Positions 1 through 8,451 of a DNA stretch of 32,729 nt are shown piece by piece. How positions within the stretch are numbered: the first letter of the stretch is position 1; every line of letters starts with the position of its first letter. The stretch spans positions 1 through 32,729 of the forward strand of contig CALMBF010000071.1 of NCBI GenBank assembly GCA_937860145.1, in the 5' to 3' direction. Position numbers and translations under genes: made by a program. Under the pieces are notes generated by a model that did no database searches, was not told where the DNA came from, and worked only from the letters and a program-made list of their open reading frames with translations. Source of the DNA: an uncultured Geobacter sp. GTDB taxonomy: Bacteria > Desulfobacterota > Desulfuromonadia > Geobacterales > DSM-12255.

Positions 1-46
1 AGATCTAGTACGGTCTCGTGGGCTCGGAGATGTGTATAAGAGACAG
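1..46 (+). other. Illumina Nextera adapter with i7 index (non-genomic)
   Basis: Bases 28-46 read AGATGTGTATAAGAGACAG, the 19-bp Tn5 mosaic end used in Nextera libraries. Bases 13-27 match the Nextera read-2 overhang. Bases 5-12 (CTAGTACG) match the i7 N702 index as I remember it, and bases 1-4 (AGAT) fit the end of the P7 primer. The block therefore reads P7 end, index, adapter, insert. Translating it gives the known contaminant peptides MCIRDS and MYKRQ, so apparent start codons here are false. Genomic sequence begins at base 47. Confidence 0.97.
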
Positions 47-47
47 C

Positions 48-563
48 CTCATGGGGGGGATGGAGTACCACCCCAATCTCGACGCCGCACGGTTTTTCCT
101 CGCCGATATCCTGCCCCGCATCAGGGAGGTGCTGCCGGCAGTGCCGGTTCAGGTGGTGGGGCGCAACCTCTCCCCGCTGCAGGAGTGGTTCGGCACCGGC
201 CAGGTCTTTTTTCACGAAAGCGTGCCCGATGTCCGCCCCTGGCTGGAGCGTTGCGACCTCCTGGCCGTGCCGCTCAGGCTGGGCGCCGGAACCCGCATCA
301 AGATCCTGGAGGCGATGGCCGCGGGAATCCCCGTGGTGACAACTGCCAAGGGGTGCGAGGGGATCGACGTGGTTGCCGACGAGCACCTGGTGGTCGCCGA
401 TCAGCCGGAGCGGTTCGCCGGGGCTGTCTGCCGCCTGCTTGCGGACAGGGATGCCGCGTTGCGCCTGACGGGAAACGCCCGGCGCCTGGTGGAGTCGCGG
501 TATTGCTGGCGTGAACTGGTGGAACGGATGGTCGGGGATATTACATGTCAGGTCGGGGGGTGA
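48..563 (+). CDS. Glycosyltransferase family 4, C-terminal part (5' end missing)
   Basis: This is the C-terminal Rossmann half of a GT-B fold glycosyltransferase (Glyco_trans_1 type), which would transfer a sugar from a nucleotide donor during surface-polysaccharide synthesis. The visible part has the family hallmarks in order: an HPN..A..F segment after a GGM turn, VPVQVVGRN, a 'DVRPWLERCDLLAVPLRLGAGTR' type region, then KILEAMAAGIPVVTT with the conserved Glu, followed by a GCEG loop and a helical tail. About 171 residues remain, so roughly half the protein is lost beyond the contig edge. The true start is not in the window, and any ATG in the first 46 bases is adapter. The closest relative here is the full-length gene at 1269-2444, which has the same C-terminal layout. 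The substrate is unknown. Confidence 0.88.
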   Translation, partial: LMGGMEYHPNLDAARFFLADILPRIREVLPAVPVQVVGRNLSPLQEWFGTGQVFFHESVPDVRPWLERCDLLAVPLRLGAGTRIKILEAMAAGIPVVTTAKGCEGIDVVADEHLVVADQPERFAGAVCRLLADRDAALRLTGNARRLVESRYCWRELVERMVGDITCQVGG

Positions 564-571
564 GGATCCGT

Positions 572-1255
572 ATGGCAGAGCAGTTTGACGCCCTTGTTGA
601 AGAGATAGGCCGGTTGCCGGAGGAGTGGCATACCGCGGGATCGCTGGGCCGGAAGGTGCTGCAGCGGATCGTCCACCATGCGGGCACCGGCATGCTTTCC
701 CGTACCGCCGAGACGGGCTCCGGCAAGTCGACGCTCCTTTTCTCCCGGATGAGCAGGCATCATACGGTGTTTGCCCTCGATTACGGCGGGAGCATTTCGG
801 CGGTCCGGAACTCCCCCCTGTTTGATTCCTCTGCGGTCGAGTTTGTCGAGGGGGCGACCCAGAAGACCCTCCCCGGCTACCGCTTTGACGGGAAGCTCGA
901 CCTGGTGCTGATCGACGGGCCCCACGGCTACCCTTTCCCCGAACTGGAATACTGGCACTTCTATCCCCACATCGCCGCAGGGGGGCTGCTTGTCATCGAT
1001 GATATCCATATCCCGACGATACACAACCTTTTCGCCTTTGTCAGGGACGATGCGATGTTCGAACTCCTGGAGGTCGCGGGGACAACGGCGATTTTCCGGC
1101 GGACGGCCGCCCCCCTCTTCGACCCGTATGGTGACGGGTGGTGGGAGCAGGGGTACAACAAGAAGCGGTTCCCCGCCACCCTGCGGCAAAAGCTGGTGAA
1201 CCTGATACCCATGGCCATGCAGCGCCGCCTGGCGCGACTGCTGGGCCGGGCCTGA
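572..1255 (+). CDS. Class I SAM-dependent methyltransferase (Methyltransf_24-like)
   Basis: A 227-residue soluble protein with a class I methyltransferase pattern. Near the N terminus an AETGSGKST segment takes the place of the glycine-rich SAM loop (strand 1). An acidic strand end follows (FALDYG), then DLVLIDGPHGYPFPELEYW, typical of strand 4 with the DGPH motif, and then GGLLVIDDIHIPTI. These fit the Methyltransf_24 group often found among sugar and lipid modification genes. The start at 572 was chosen because GGGGTGAGG lies 6-7 bases upstream. An in-frame ATG at 545 would overlap the previous gene by 19 bases and has no ribosome site. It lies between two glycosyltransferases, so methylation of a glycan is a reasonable guess, but the substrate cannot be read from sequence. 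Confidence 0.72.
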   Translation: MAEQFDALVEEIGRLPEEWHTAGSLGRKVLQRIVHHAGTGMLSRTAETGSGKSTLLFSRMSRHHTVFALDYGGSISAVRNSPLFDSSAVEFVEGATQKTLPGYRFDGKLDLVLIDGPHGYPFPELEYWHFYPHIAAGGLLVIDDIHIPTIHNLFAFVRDDAMFELLEVAGTTAIFRRTAAPLFDPYGDGWWEQGYNKKRFPATLRQKLVNLIPMAMQRRLARLLGRA

Positions 1256-1268
1256 ACGGGAACTATCG

Positions 1269-2444
1269 GTGAGAGTGCTACTGGTCAGTCTTTTCCTGCC
1301 CCACCCCCAGGCGCCCCATGCCGGCGGCCGCTACGTCTACGAGGTGCTGCGCCACCTTGCCGCCAGCCACGAGGTGGACCTGGCGACCCGCCACGAGGTG
1401 GGGGAGGCCCATCTGCTGCAGGATATCTCCCCCCTCTGCCGGAAGATCCACCCCTTCCCCTATGCCACGACCGCACGGCGGGGAGTCCTGGACCAGTTGT
1501 CTCTGGTGGGGAGCTACCTGAGATTCAGCCGGGCTGCCGACCGGCTGATCGCATTCGGCGGCTACGACCTGGTGCAGGTGGAGTGGGTGGAGACCGCCAT
1601 TCTCATCGGCCGGCACCGGACCCCCATGGTGCTGGATGCCCACGATGTCCTGACCAAGCCGTTCCGCCGCCGTGCCGAGGGGAAGCCGGGACTGGCCGGG
1701 GTGACCGCCCGGCTCGCAGCCTCCCTCGTGAAGGGGGTTGAGCTGGCGATCATGTCCCGCTTCGATCGCATCGTCACCCTCTCCGAGTTCGACCTGGCGT
1801 TTCTCCGCAGCATCTGGCCGGCTGCGCCGGTGGAGACCGTGCCGATACCCGCAGGCATGGACCTGACCCCGGCCGCGTATGAGCGGAAACCCGGGACGAT
1901 GCTCTTCCTCGCCTCCTACAAGTACCGGCCGGTGAATGTCCAGGCGGCCCTCTGGTTCTACCACCGGGTGTTCCCCCTGGTGCGTAGCCGGGTTCCGGAG
2001 GCCCGCTTCATCATCGCCGGTTACGGCCCGCCACCGGAGCTGACCGCGCTGGCGGCGGATCCCGGGGTGGAGGTGACGGGGTTCGTGGATGACCTGGACC
2101 GCTGCCACAAGGAGGCTGCCGTGTTCGTCGCCCCGATCCTGACCGGCGGCGGGATCATCGTCAAGCTGCTGGATGCCCTTGCCGCGGGAACGCCGACCGT
2201 GGCCACGACCTTTGGGAACGAGGGGGTCGGTGCGTTACCCGGTCGCGATCTCCTGGTGGCCGACACTCCGCAGGAGTTCGCCGCCGCTGTCGTGAAACTG
2301 CTGCTCGACAGGGAGTATGCGGAACGGCTGGGGAAAAACGGTCGGGAGTTTGTGTATGGCAGGTATGGCCGGGAGGCCATCATGGCAAGGTTCGACGCCC
2401 TTCATGCCGAGTTGGCAGGTGAGGGGAAATGTGTTGCAAGGTAG
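1269..2444 (+). CDS. Glycosyltransferase family 4
   Basis: A 391-residue GT-B fold glycosyltransferase that starts with GTG 13 bases after the methyltransferase stop, so the three genes are probably co-transcribed. The N-terminal domain begins MRVLLVSLFLPHPQAPHAGG, the usual first strand and glycine loop of family 4, and contains YDLVQVEWVE and VLDAHDV. The C-terminal domain holds SYKYRPVNVQAALWF, ARFIIAGYGPPPEL, VTGFVDDL and the signature PILTGGGIIVKLLDALAAGTPTVAT. In that signature most relatives have E-A where this protein has D-A (LLDALAAG). Expected role: addition of one sugar to a lipid-linked or surface glycan at the cytoplasmic face of the inner membrane. Donor and acceptor are not predictable. 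Confidence 0.9.
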   Translation: MRVLLVSLFLPHPQAPHAGGRYVYEVLRHLAASHEVDLATRHEVGEAHLLQDISPLCRKIHPFPYATTARRGVLDQLSLVGSYLRFSRAADRLIAFGGYDLVQVEWVETAILIGRHRTPMVLDAHDVLTKPFRRRAEGKPGLAGVTARLAASLVKGVELAIMSRFDRIVTLSEFDLAFLRSIWPAAPVETVPIPAGMDLTPAAYERKPGTMLFLASYKYRPVNVQAALWFYHRVFPLVRSRVPEARFIIAGYGPPPELTALAADPGVEVTGFVDDLDRCHKEAAVFVAPILTGGGIIVKLLDALAAGTPTVATTFGNEGVGALPGRDLLVADTPQEFAAAVVKLLLDREYAERLGKNGREFVYGRYGREAIMARFDALHAELAGEGKCVAR

Positions 2445-2484
2445 CTGCAGCTTTGTGGTGCGACATCCGATTTCCTGTTTCACA

Positions 2485-2514
2485 TTGACGGGTTGCAATT
2501 CGAGATGATATTTT
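2485..2514 (+). promoter_or_regulatory. Candidate sigma-70 promoter with extended -10
   Basis: TTGACG (2485-2490), an 18-base spacer, then TATTTT (2509-2514) preceded by TG at 2506-2507 (extended -10). It lies in the 118-base gap before the MBOAT gene, where G+C content also drops. A short inverted repeat CTAAAG/CTTTAG (2522-2527, 2538-2543) follows in the leader. This suggests the acyltransferase pair has its own promoter. Confidence 0.5.
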
Positions 2515-2562
2515 CACCCCCCTAAAGGCTAATTCAGCTTTAGATGTAACTGAGGTTGAGAA

Positions 2563-4002
2563 ATGCAAATCACGTCTCCGGTATTTCTGTTTCTTTTTCT
2601 CCCCCTGACACTGCTGCTCTTTCATTGTGCTCCTGTAAAGCTTCGTTCATGGGCTCTACTGGCATTCAGTGCAGGTTTTTATATTTGGGGTGAATTGGGC
2701 TATGGCGCAGTGATCTGCGCCTCAATTTTCTTGAATTACCTTGCAGCATTATTTCTGGAACGATTCAGCGGACGCACGCGGCAGATGATTTTCTGGGGGG
2801 CAGTTGCAATCAATCTCCTTCTACTGTCCTGGTTTAAGTACAGTTCATTCATGCTGACCACATTGACATCCACGATGGGCCTGGAAATACCGTTTTTTAA
2901 CGGCGGCATGCTCCCCGGACACCTTCCCCTGGGTATCTCATTTTTTACCTTTCTGGCAATTTCGTATCTTACTGACGTACACAACGAAATCTGTCCGGCA
3001 TCACGCAATCTCAAGGAAACAGCTCTCTACTTTCTCTTTTTCCCCAGGGTGACTTCCGGTCCGCTCATCCGCTTTCAAAGCTTTTGTGATTCCCTGGTTC
3101 CAGCCGCATTTTTTTCCGAAGAGTTTGCCGCAGGGGTCAGACGCTTTATCATCGGCCTGGCGCGCAAGGTGCTGCTTGCCACCCCTTTGATGAAGGCGGC
3201 AAACTGCATTTTCGATGCTCCTGCCGGGACAGTGGATATGCCGACTGCCTGGCTGGGAGCCATACTGTATTCCCTGATGATTTACCATGATTTTGCCGGT
3301 TATAGTGATATGGCCATCGGTCTTAGCCGTATGTTAGGTTATCAGCTTCCGGAAAATTTCGAGTATCCGTACACTGCTCTTTCCTTTACCGATTTCTGGC
3401 GCCGCTGGCACATTACCCTCTCCGGGTGGCTGCGGGATTATCTCTTTATTCCTCTCAGCCGTGCTCTGGTAACTGAACGTTTCCGTGAACGCCTGGCCTG
3501 CGGTGAAGCCACTATGCTCAGCAGAAACTGCCTTTCCATCTGTTGCGTTTTCACCATCTGCGGACTATGGCACGGCGCGGGGTGGAATTTCATCGTCTGG
3601 GGGCTTGCCCACGGCTTATTCCTCTCCTTTGAACAGACTGCAGCGGGGAAACGTCTGGCCATGGCACCTGTTGTGGTGAGGCGTTTCTACCTGCTTGCCT
3701 CTATTACTCTGACCTGGACACTGTTCCGTCTAGAGTCGCTCCGAACTGCCGGCAGTTACATTAAAACCATGGTGCTGCCAACGTTTTCTCCGGCAGCTCC
3801 CAATGTTTGGACCGGGGAATTGGTGGTCGTTGTTGCGTCGGCCTTGCTGTTTTCCTTTCCGTTTAGCCGCGATCTCGCCAATCTTATGCCTGTCAAAGCT
3901 CGCGATATACTCCATGCCCCGATCTATCTGCTGTTACTCGTCATAACGATTTCAGCTGTTGCCAGCGGTTCATTCAATCCGTTCATTTATGCGAGGTTCT
4001 GA
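2563..4002 (+). CDS. MBOAT-family O-acyltransferase (AlgI-like)
   Basis: A 479-residue polytopic inner-membrane protein of the membrane-bound O-acyltransferase family, AlgI/DltB type. It starts with hydrophobic segments and has the family landmarks: LPLGISFFTFLAISYLTDV, YFLFFPRVTSGPLIRF, IYHDFAGYSDMAIGLSRMLG and NFEYPY....FWRRWHITLS.WLRDYLF. The catalytic histidine region is GLWHGAGWNFIVWGLAHG, with His337 the expected catalytic residue and His350 next to it. Known members pass acetyl groups across the membrane to a periplasmic partner that acetylates exopolysaccharide. The next gene is such a partner (AlgX/AlgJ-like), only 4 bases away. Base composition is clearly lower in G+C than in the flanking glycosyltransferase genes, suggesting transfer or a separate origin. 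Confidence 0.92.
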   Translation: MQITSPVFLFLFLPLTLLLFHCAPVKLRSWALLAFSAGFYIWGELGYGAVICASIFLNYLAALFLERFSGRTRQMIFWGAVAINLLLLSWFKYSSFMLTTLTSTMGLEIPFFNGGMLPGHLPLGISFFTFLAISYLTDVHNEICPASRNLKETALYFLFFPRVTSGPLIRFQSFCDSLVPAAFFSEEFAAGVRRFIIGLARKVLLATPLMKAANCIFDAPAGTVDMPTAWLGAILYSLMIYHDFAGYSDMAIGLSRMLGYQLPENFEYPYTALSFTDFWRRWHITLSGWLRDYLFIPLSRALVTERFRERLACGEATMLSRNCLSICCVFTICGLWHGAGWNFIVWGLAHGLFLSFEQTAAGKRLAMAPVVVRRFYLLASITLTWTLFRLESLRTAGSYIKTMVLPTFSPAAPNVWTGELVVVVASALLFSFPFSRDLANLMPVKARDILHAPIYLLLLVITISAVASGSFNPFIYARF

Positions 4003-4006
4003 TTCC

Positions 4007-5155
4007 ATGGGTTTCCGCTCCCGCACCGGCAGCATACTGCTGCCCACACTATTTGTCATGCTGCTCCTGAGCGTGTCGCTGGCAACGCTGGTCAATCTCA
4101 AAGCTGGTCGATCGGCCACAGAAAAGCGTTCTCTGAGCCTTTTCCCCCAACTGACTTTGGATCGCGAGGGTCTTGTCACATTCCCCGGCAGGTTTGAGCA
4201 GTTTTTCAATGACCGTTTCGGTTTTCGGGAGCAGCTGGTATACCTGAACAGTCGGCTTCGGGTCACTCTGCTCAGAACCTCTCCCATCGACAAGGTTGTG
4301 GTGGGGCAGAACGGCTGGCTATTTTATGCCGATGAACGGGCGCTGTCGCCCGATCCGCTGATACCGGGGCTGCTGGAGCTTTGGCGAGTCGCTCTTGAGG
4401 CAAAACAAGCCTGGTTGGCGGCGCAGGGTATAGAGTACGTATATATGGTTGTGCCGGACAAGCATACCCTATACCCGGAGTTTCTCCCCCTCGGTCGCAG
4501 GCCGAACGGAAATCCGACTAATCTTGATCTCTTGCTCGATTATCTCAAACGCACGTCAACAGTTCGGGTGCTGGATGTCCGGACCCAGCTTTTTGCAGCT
4601 AAAGCATCTGCACCTGTTTACTATCAGACCGACACTCACTGGAATCGATTCGGGGCGGCTGTTGCCAATCATGTCCTGCTCAGCAGGCTTTCCGGGAAAC
4701 TACCCGCTATCGGATTCGATAAATTCATCCCTCGCCCTGTGAAGATATCCCCCATAAAGGGGAGGGACATGGCAGCGATGCTGTTACTGCAAAATCTGAT
4801 GACCGATAAAGAGGTCGATCCAGGGATAGCTGCCGACACTGCAAGGTTCATCGTTAACGAGGAGCAAACCCCGGACGGACTGCTGCTCTCTGTCAGCACA
4901 AATCAAAATGGGAAGCTGCCGACGGCCGTTGTTTTTCATGATTCATATTTCGATAATATGAAGCCGTATTTTGCGGAATGCTTTGCCCGTTCGGTTATGG
5001 TCGGGGGGAACAGAATCCACAAGTTTGAACCGGATATTATAGGCCGAGAACATCCGCAGGTAGTGGTGGAGGAGATAGTTGAGCGTTACCTTACTGGTTC
5101 GCCCTATGTGCCGAAGCAGATACTTGATTGGCATACCCGAAACTCTGGGAAATGA
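4007..5155 (+). CDS. AlgX/AlgJ-like SGNH-type O-acetyltransferase
   Basis: A 382-residue protein with one N-terminal membrane segment (about residues 9-31, signal anchor) and a periplasmic SGNH-hydrolase-like domain of the AlgX/AlgJ type. Markers include FPGRFEQFFNDRFGFR, VVVGQNGWLFYA and YVYMVVPDKHTLYPE. The catalytic DTHW motif lies at Asp209-Trp212 and the nucleophile region VVFHDSYFD has Ser313. In characterised AlgX the Asp and His of that motif and a later Ser form the catalytic triad. ATG 4007 was chosen because GCGAGG lies 10 bases upstream and the gap to the MBOAT stop is 4 bases; in-frame ATGs at 3959 and 3989 would overlap the MBOAT gene. It probably takes acetyl groups from the MBOAT protein and places them on a polysaccharide. 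Confidence 0.88.
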   Translation: MGFRSRTGSILLPTLFVMLLLSVSLATLVNLKAGRSATEKRSLSLFPQLTLDREGLVTFPGRFEQFFNDRFGFREQLVYLNSRLRVTLLRTSPIDKVVVGQNGWLFYADERALSPDPLIPGLLELWRVALEAKQAWLAAQGIEYVYMVVPDKHTLYPEFLPLGRRPNGNPTNLDLLLDYLKRTSTVRVLDVRTQLFAAKASAPVYYQTDTHWNRFGAAVANHVLLSRLSGKLPAIGFDKFIPRPVKISPIKGRDMAAMLLLQNLMTDKEVDPGIAADTARFIVNEEQTPDGLLLSVSTNQNGKLPTAVVFHDSYFDNMKPYFAECFARSVMVGGNRIHKFEPDIIGREHPQVVVEEIVERYLTGSPYVPKQILDWHTRNSGK

Positions 5156-5220
5156 CGAATAAGAGCAGTGACGTTCCACGGTCGTATCAGTAAGAGAAAG
5201 GATACAGAAAGCGCAATAGG

Positions 5221-6258
5221 ATGGTTTCCCCCCGCGTCTCCATAATCGTTGTCAACTGGAACGGCATCAGACACCTGCCTGCCTGTCTGGACTCGTTGCA
5301 AAAACAGACGTTCACCGATTTCGAAACCATTCTGGTCGATAACGGTTCCGTGGACGGTTCCAGGGAGTTGCTCCACAACAGTTACCCCTCGGTCAGGCTG
5401 ATTGAGCTGCCCGAAAACACCGGGTTTTCTCACGGCAACAACGAAGGTTTGCAGGTCGCTGCCGGGGAGTACGTCGTCGTTCTCAACAACGATACCGAGG
5501 CCGAGCCAGACTGGCTGGCGGAGCTGGTAGCGGTCGCCGATGCTCATCCGGAGGCCGGGCAGGTCGGATGCCGGATCTGCTCCATGGGTGATCATGATGT
5601 GATCGATTCGTTGGGGCATGGTGTCTGCGCCGACGGGATGACGCGGGGGCGCTTCAGACTCAAAAAATGGTCCGCGCTTGCGGAGCGGTTTGCTCCTGTG
5701 AGCGAGATGCTCTTCGGTACCGCCTGCGTCTCGCTTTACCGGCGGAGCGCCATCGACCAGGTCGGTTTTTTCGATGACGACATGTTCGCCTTTGCCGAGG
5801 ATTCCGATCTGGGACTGCGGCTTCGCTGGGGGGGGTGGAAAGCGCTTCTGGCGACGAAAGCGGTAGTTTACCACGCCTATTCCGGCACAGGCGGCGTCTT
5901 CTCCCCCTTCAAGCTCTATCTGGTGGAGCGCAACCACTACTGGGTCGCTGTAAAGAACTTCCCCCTGACAATGCTCTGCATGTTGCCGTATTACACGGTT
6001 GTCCGCTACCTGGTGCAGATCCGGGTCGTACTTGCCGGCGAGGGGAGCGGCGGGGACTTCGCGGCAAGCGGATCGAAATGGCAGATCGTCAGGGCTCTGT
6101 TGAAGGGGACTTTCGACGCCTTATGGGGACTCCCCGGGATGCTGACGAAACGAAGGAAAATAATGAAAAGCGCCCGCATCTCCTCTGCGGAAATGCGGGC
6201 GCTGCTGAAACAATACAGGATGACGTTTTACGAACTTCTCGATATCGAAGTCGATTGA
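5221..6258 (+). CDS. Glycosyltransferase family 2 (rhamnosyltransferase-like)
   Basis: A 345-residue GT-A fold glycosyltransferase. The N-terminal strand reads VSIIVVNWNG, followed by LDSLQKQTFTDFETILVDNGSVDGS and NTGFSHGNNEG. The metal-binding acidic motif is in VVVLNNDTEAEPDW. Later come GTACVSLYRRSAIDQVGFFDDDMFAFAEDSDLGLRLRWGGWK, holding the ED acid-base pair, and a YHAYSGTGG segment as in WbbL-like rhamnosyl- and mannosyltransferases. Hydrophobic stretches near residues 240-265 suggest membrane association. It starts 65 bases after the AlgX-like gene with only a weak ribosome site. It ends the polysaccharide cluster and faces sucD, whose stop lies 9 bases beyond; I see no clear terminator between them. 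Confidence 0.88.
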   Translation: MVSPRVSIIVVNWNGIRHLPACLDSLQKQTFTDFETILVDNGSVDGSRELLHNSYPSVRLIELPENTGFSHGNNEGLQVAAGEYVVVLNNDTEAEPDWLAELVAVADAHPEAGQVGCRICSMGDHDVIDSLGHGVCADGMTRGRFRLKKWSALAERFAPVSEMLFGTACVSLYRRSAIDQVGFFDDDMFAFAEDSDLGLRLRWGGWKALLATKAVVYHAYSGTGGVFSPFKLYLVERNHYWVAVKNFPLTMLCMLPYYTVVRYLVQIRVVLAGEGSGGDFAASGSKWQIVRALLKGTFDALWGLPGMLTKRRKIMKSARISSAEMRALLKQYRMTFYELLDIEVD

Positions 6259-6267
6259 AGGGCCTCG

Positions 6268-7158
6268 CTACTTACGGGTTTTTTTAGTTTTTCCCAGCGC
6301 TTCCTGCATGGCAACTCCCATTTTGGTTGGGCTCATGGCGACTGTCACGCCGCAGTCGGTCAATGTCCTGATCTTGTCCTCGGCCCGCCCCTTGCCGCCG
6401 GTGATGATGGCGCCGGCATGTCCCATCCTTCTGCCGGTGGGGGCGGTCACCCCGGCGATGAACGCGGCGACCGGTTTCTCCATGTTATCCCTGATCCAGA
6501 AGGCCGCATCCTCTTCGGCACCGCCGCCGATCTCGCCGATCATGAAGACCGCCTCGGTGTCGGGATCCCTGTTGAACAGTTCCAGGCAGTCGATGAACTT
6601 CATGCCGATGATCGGGTCCCCCCCGATGCCGACGCAGGTCGACTGCCCGAGACCGATGTCGGAGAGTTGCTTGACCGCTTCGTAGGTGAGGGTGCCGCTG
6701 CGGGAGACCACGCCGATCTTCCCGGGCTTGTGGATGTAGCCGGGCATGATGCCGACCTTGCACTCGCCGGGAGTGATGACGCCGGGGCAGTTGGGCCCGA
6801 CCAGCTTCATCGGTTTCCCTTCCAGGATCCTCCGGGCCAGGACCATGTCGCGGACCGGTATCCCCTCGGTGATGCAGACCGCCAGGGCGATGCCGGCATC
6901 GGCGGCCTCGAGGATGGCATCGGCAGCTGACGGCGGCGGCACGAAGATCATGGAGACGTCGGCCCCGGTGAACTGGACCGCCTCCTCGACGGTGTTGAAG
7001 ACCGGAATCCCCTCGATGTGAATCCCCCCCTTCCCGGGAGTCACGCCGGCGACGATCCGGCTGCCGTACTCCCGGCACTGCTGGGTATGGAAGAGGCCGC
7101 TCCGGCCGGTGATCCCCTGGACGACGATTCTTGAGCTGCCGTTGATCAGGATTGACAT
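6268..7158 (-). CDS. sucD: Succinyl-CoA synthetase, alpha subunit
   Basis: A 296-residue protein, close to the usual length of about 290. It catalyses interconversion of succinyl-CoA and succinate with formation of ATP or GTP in the citric-acid cycle. The N-terminal CoA-binding domain has [16 protein letters not shown] and GVTPGKGG. The phosphorylated active-site histidine is His247 in RRMGHAGAI, and the region [10 protein letters not shown] is also typical. It overlaps the end of sucC by 13 bases, so the two subunits are translationally coupled. The open frame continues far upstream, but the homologous N terminus ([15 protein letters not shown]) marks the real start at 7158. Fused or longer forms are not supported. 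Confidence 0.96.
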   Translation of the reverse strand: MSILINGSSRIVVQGITGRSGLFHTQQCREYGSRIVAGVTPGKGGIHIEGIPVFNTVEEAVQFTGADVSMIFVPPPSAADAILEAADAGIALAVCITEGIPVRDMVLARRILEGKPMKLVGPNCPGVITPGECKVGIMPGYIHKPGKIGVVSRSGTLTYEAVKQLSDIGLGQSTCVGIGGDPIIGMKFIDCLELFNRDPDTEAVFMIGEIGGGAEEDAAFWIRDNMEKPVAAFIAGVTAPTGRRMGHAGAIITGGKGRAEDKIRTLTDCGVTVAMSPTKMGVAMQEALGKTKKTRK

Positions 7159-8348
7159 GGGCGCCTCTCCGTGACGGGGCCACCGCTCACACTTTTCAGC
7201 ATCGCCACGATCCTGGCCGCGCCGTCCCCCAGGTTTTCCCCGATCTGGACGTTCAGCCCCGAATCCCGCAGCAGCTTTTTCCCTTCCTCCACCTTGCTCC
7301 CGTCCATGCGGACGACGATCGGCAGCGTGCAGTGGACCTCCGCGGCTGCCTCGATGATCCCCTGGGCGATGACGTCGCAGTGCATGATGCCGCCGAAGAT
7401 GTTGACGAACACCCCCTTCACGTCGCTGTCCTGGAGAATGATCTTGAACGCCTCGGCAACCTTTTCCCTGGTGGCTCCCCCCCCCACATCGAGGAAGTTG
7501 GCCGGCTGCGCGCCGAACTCGTGCAGGACGTCCAGGGTTGCCATGGCCAGGCCGGCACCATTCACCATGCACCCCACGTTCCCCGCCAGCTTGATGTAGG
7601 AGAGATCGTATTTGCCGGCGGTGATCTCCAACTGGTCGAGCTGGGAGTAGTCGAGCATGTCCGGATACTCCCGGTGACGGAACAGGGCATTGTCGTCGAA
7701 GGTGATCTTGGCATCCATGGCCATCAGCCAGCCGGCCCTGGTGACAACCAGGGGGTTGATCTCCACGAGAAAGCAGTCCTTTTCCAGGGCGCAACGGTAC
7801 AGGTTGAGGATGAAGTCGACGCAGTCCTCGCAGATGCTCCCCGTGAGACCCAGGGCAAGGGCGATCCTGCGCGCCTGATACGGCCGGAGACCGGTAAACG
7901 GGTCGATCGTGAGCATGTGGATCTTCCGGGGCGAGGTTCTTGCAACTTCCTCGATGTCGATCCCCCCTTCGGCCGAGGCGATCAGGCAATAGCGCGATGT
8001 TTCCCGGTCCAGGGTTATGGAGAGATAGAATTCACGGGAGATCTCCACCGCCTCTTCGATCAGGATGCGGCGAACACGCAAGCCATCAGGCCCGGTCTGG
8101 GGGGTGACGAGTTTCCTGGCGAAAAGCTCTTTTCCCAGTTCGTGTGCCTGTTCGGGGTTATGCACCAGTCGGACCCCCCCGGCTTTGCCTCTGCCGCCGG
8201 CATAGATCTGGGCCTTGACGACACAGCGCCCCCCCATCTCCTTGGCGGCGCGCTCTACCTGGTCAGATGTCAGGGCGACTCTCCCCCGTGGAACCGGGAT
8301 GCCGTAACTGGAGAGGATTTCCTTGGCCTGGTATTCATGGATGTTCAT
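7146..8348 (-). CDS. sucC: Succinyl-CoA synthetase, ADP/GDP-forming beta subunit
   Basis: A 400-residue ATP-grasp subunit, slightly longer than the common ~388. The N terminus [22 protein letters not shown] is the family start and follows GAGGAA at a good distance, so earlier in-frame codons upstream of 8348 were rejected. Other landmarks: [42 protein letters not shown]-type sequence ([15 protein letters not shown]), [20 protein letters not shown] and [10 protein letters not shown], then [11 protein letters not shown]. It binds nucleotide and succinate and works with SucD. Transcription probably starts from the divergent promoter region near 8423-8451 shared with the giant cytochrome gene. 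In Geobacter-type metabolism the cycle is the main route for acetate oxidation. Confidence 0.96.
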   Translation of the reverse strand: MNIHEYQAKEILSSYGIPVPRGRVALTSDQVERAAKEMGGRCVVKAQIYAGGRGKAGGVRLVHNPEQAHELGKELFARKLVTPQTGPDGLRVRRILIEEAVEISREFYLSITLDRETSRYCLIASAEGGIDIEEVARTSPRKIHMLTIDPFTGLRPYQARRIALALGLTGSICEDCVDFILNLYRCALEKDCFLVEINPLVVTRAGWLMAMDAKITFDDNALFRHREYPDMLDYSQLDQLEITAGKYDLSYIKLAGNVGCMVNGAGLAMATLDVLHEFGAQPANFLDVGGGATREKVAEAFKIILQDSDVKGVFVNIFGGIMHCDVIAQGIIEAAAEVHCTLPIVVRMDGSKVEEGKKLLRDSGLNVQIGENLGDGAARIVAMLKSVSGGPVTERRPCQS

Positions 8349-8401
8349 GTCAGTTCCTCGTGGATACGTGTTGGATTTTACTTTTACCGCGAATTGCTCT
8401 G

Positions 8402-8429
8402 TTGACAAGTGGTTGGGCAAGATTATGCT
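8402..8429 (+). promoter_or_regulatory. Candidate promoter for the giant cytochrome gene
   Basis: TTGACA (8402-8407) is a perfect -35 box. A 16-base spacer and TATGCT (8424-8429) follow. If used, transcription would start near 8436 and leave a leader of about 280 nt before the cytochrome start. The -10 overlaps a minus-strand -10 for sucC. Confidence 0.5.
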
Positions 8430-8451
8430 TTGATTGATAATGTGTGAGCAA
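8423..8451 (-). promoter_or_regulatory. Candidate promoter for sucCD
   Basis: On the minus strand, TTGCTC (8451-8446), a 17-base spacer and CATAAT (8428-8423) make a plausible sigma-70 promoter about 75 bases before the sucC start. Its -10 overlaps the plus-strand -10 of the cytochrome promoter, so the two may exclude each other. Confidence 0.45.

Noticed and set aside
18-563. Start codons at 18 and 32 for the first gene
   Set aside because: They lie in the Nextera adapter; the encoded MCIRDS and MYKRQ peptides are known artefacts.
707-733. Walker A-like AETGSGKST in the methyltransferase
   Set aside because: It matches the loose P-loop pattern, but the surrounding strands (FALDYG, DLVLIDGPHG, LLVIDDIH) fit a SAM methyltransferase and no Walker B/ATPase domain is seen.
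7159-7989. Longer sucD reading frame reaching back into sucC
   Set aside because: The extra part is an out-of-frame reading of sucC; homology begins at [10 protein letters not shown].
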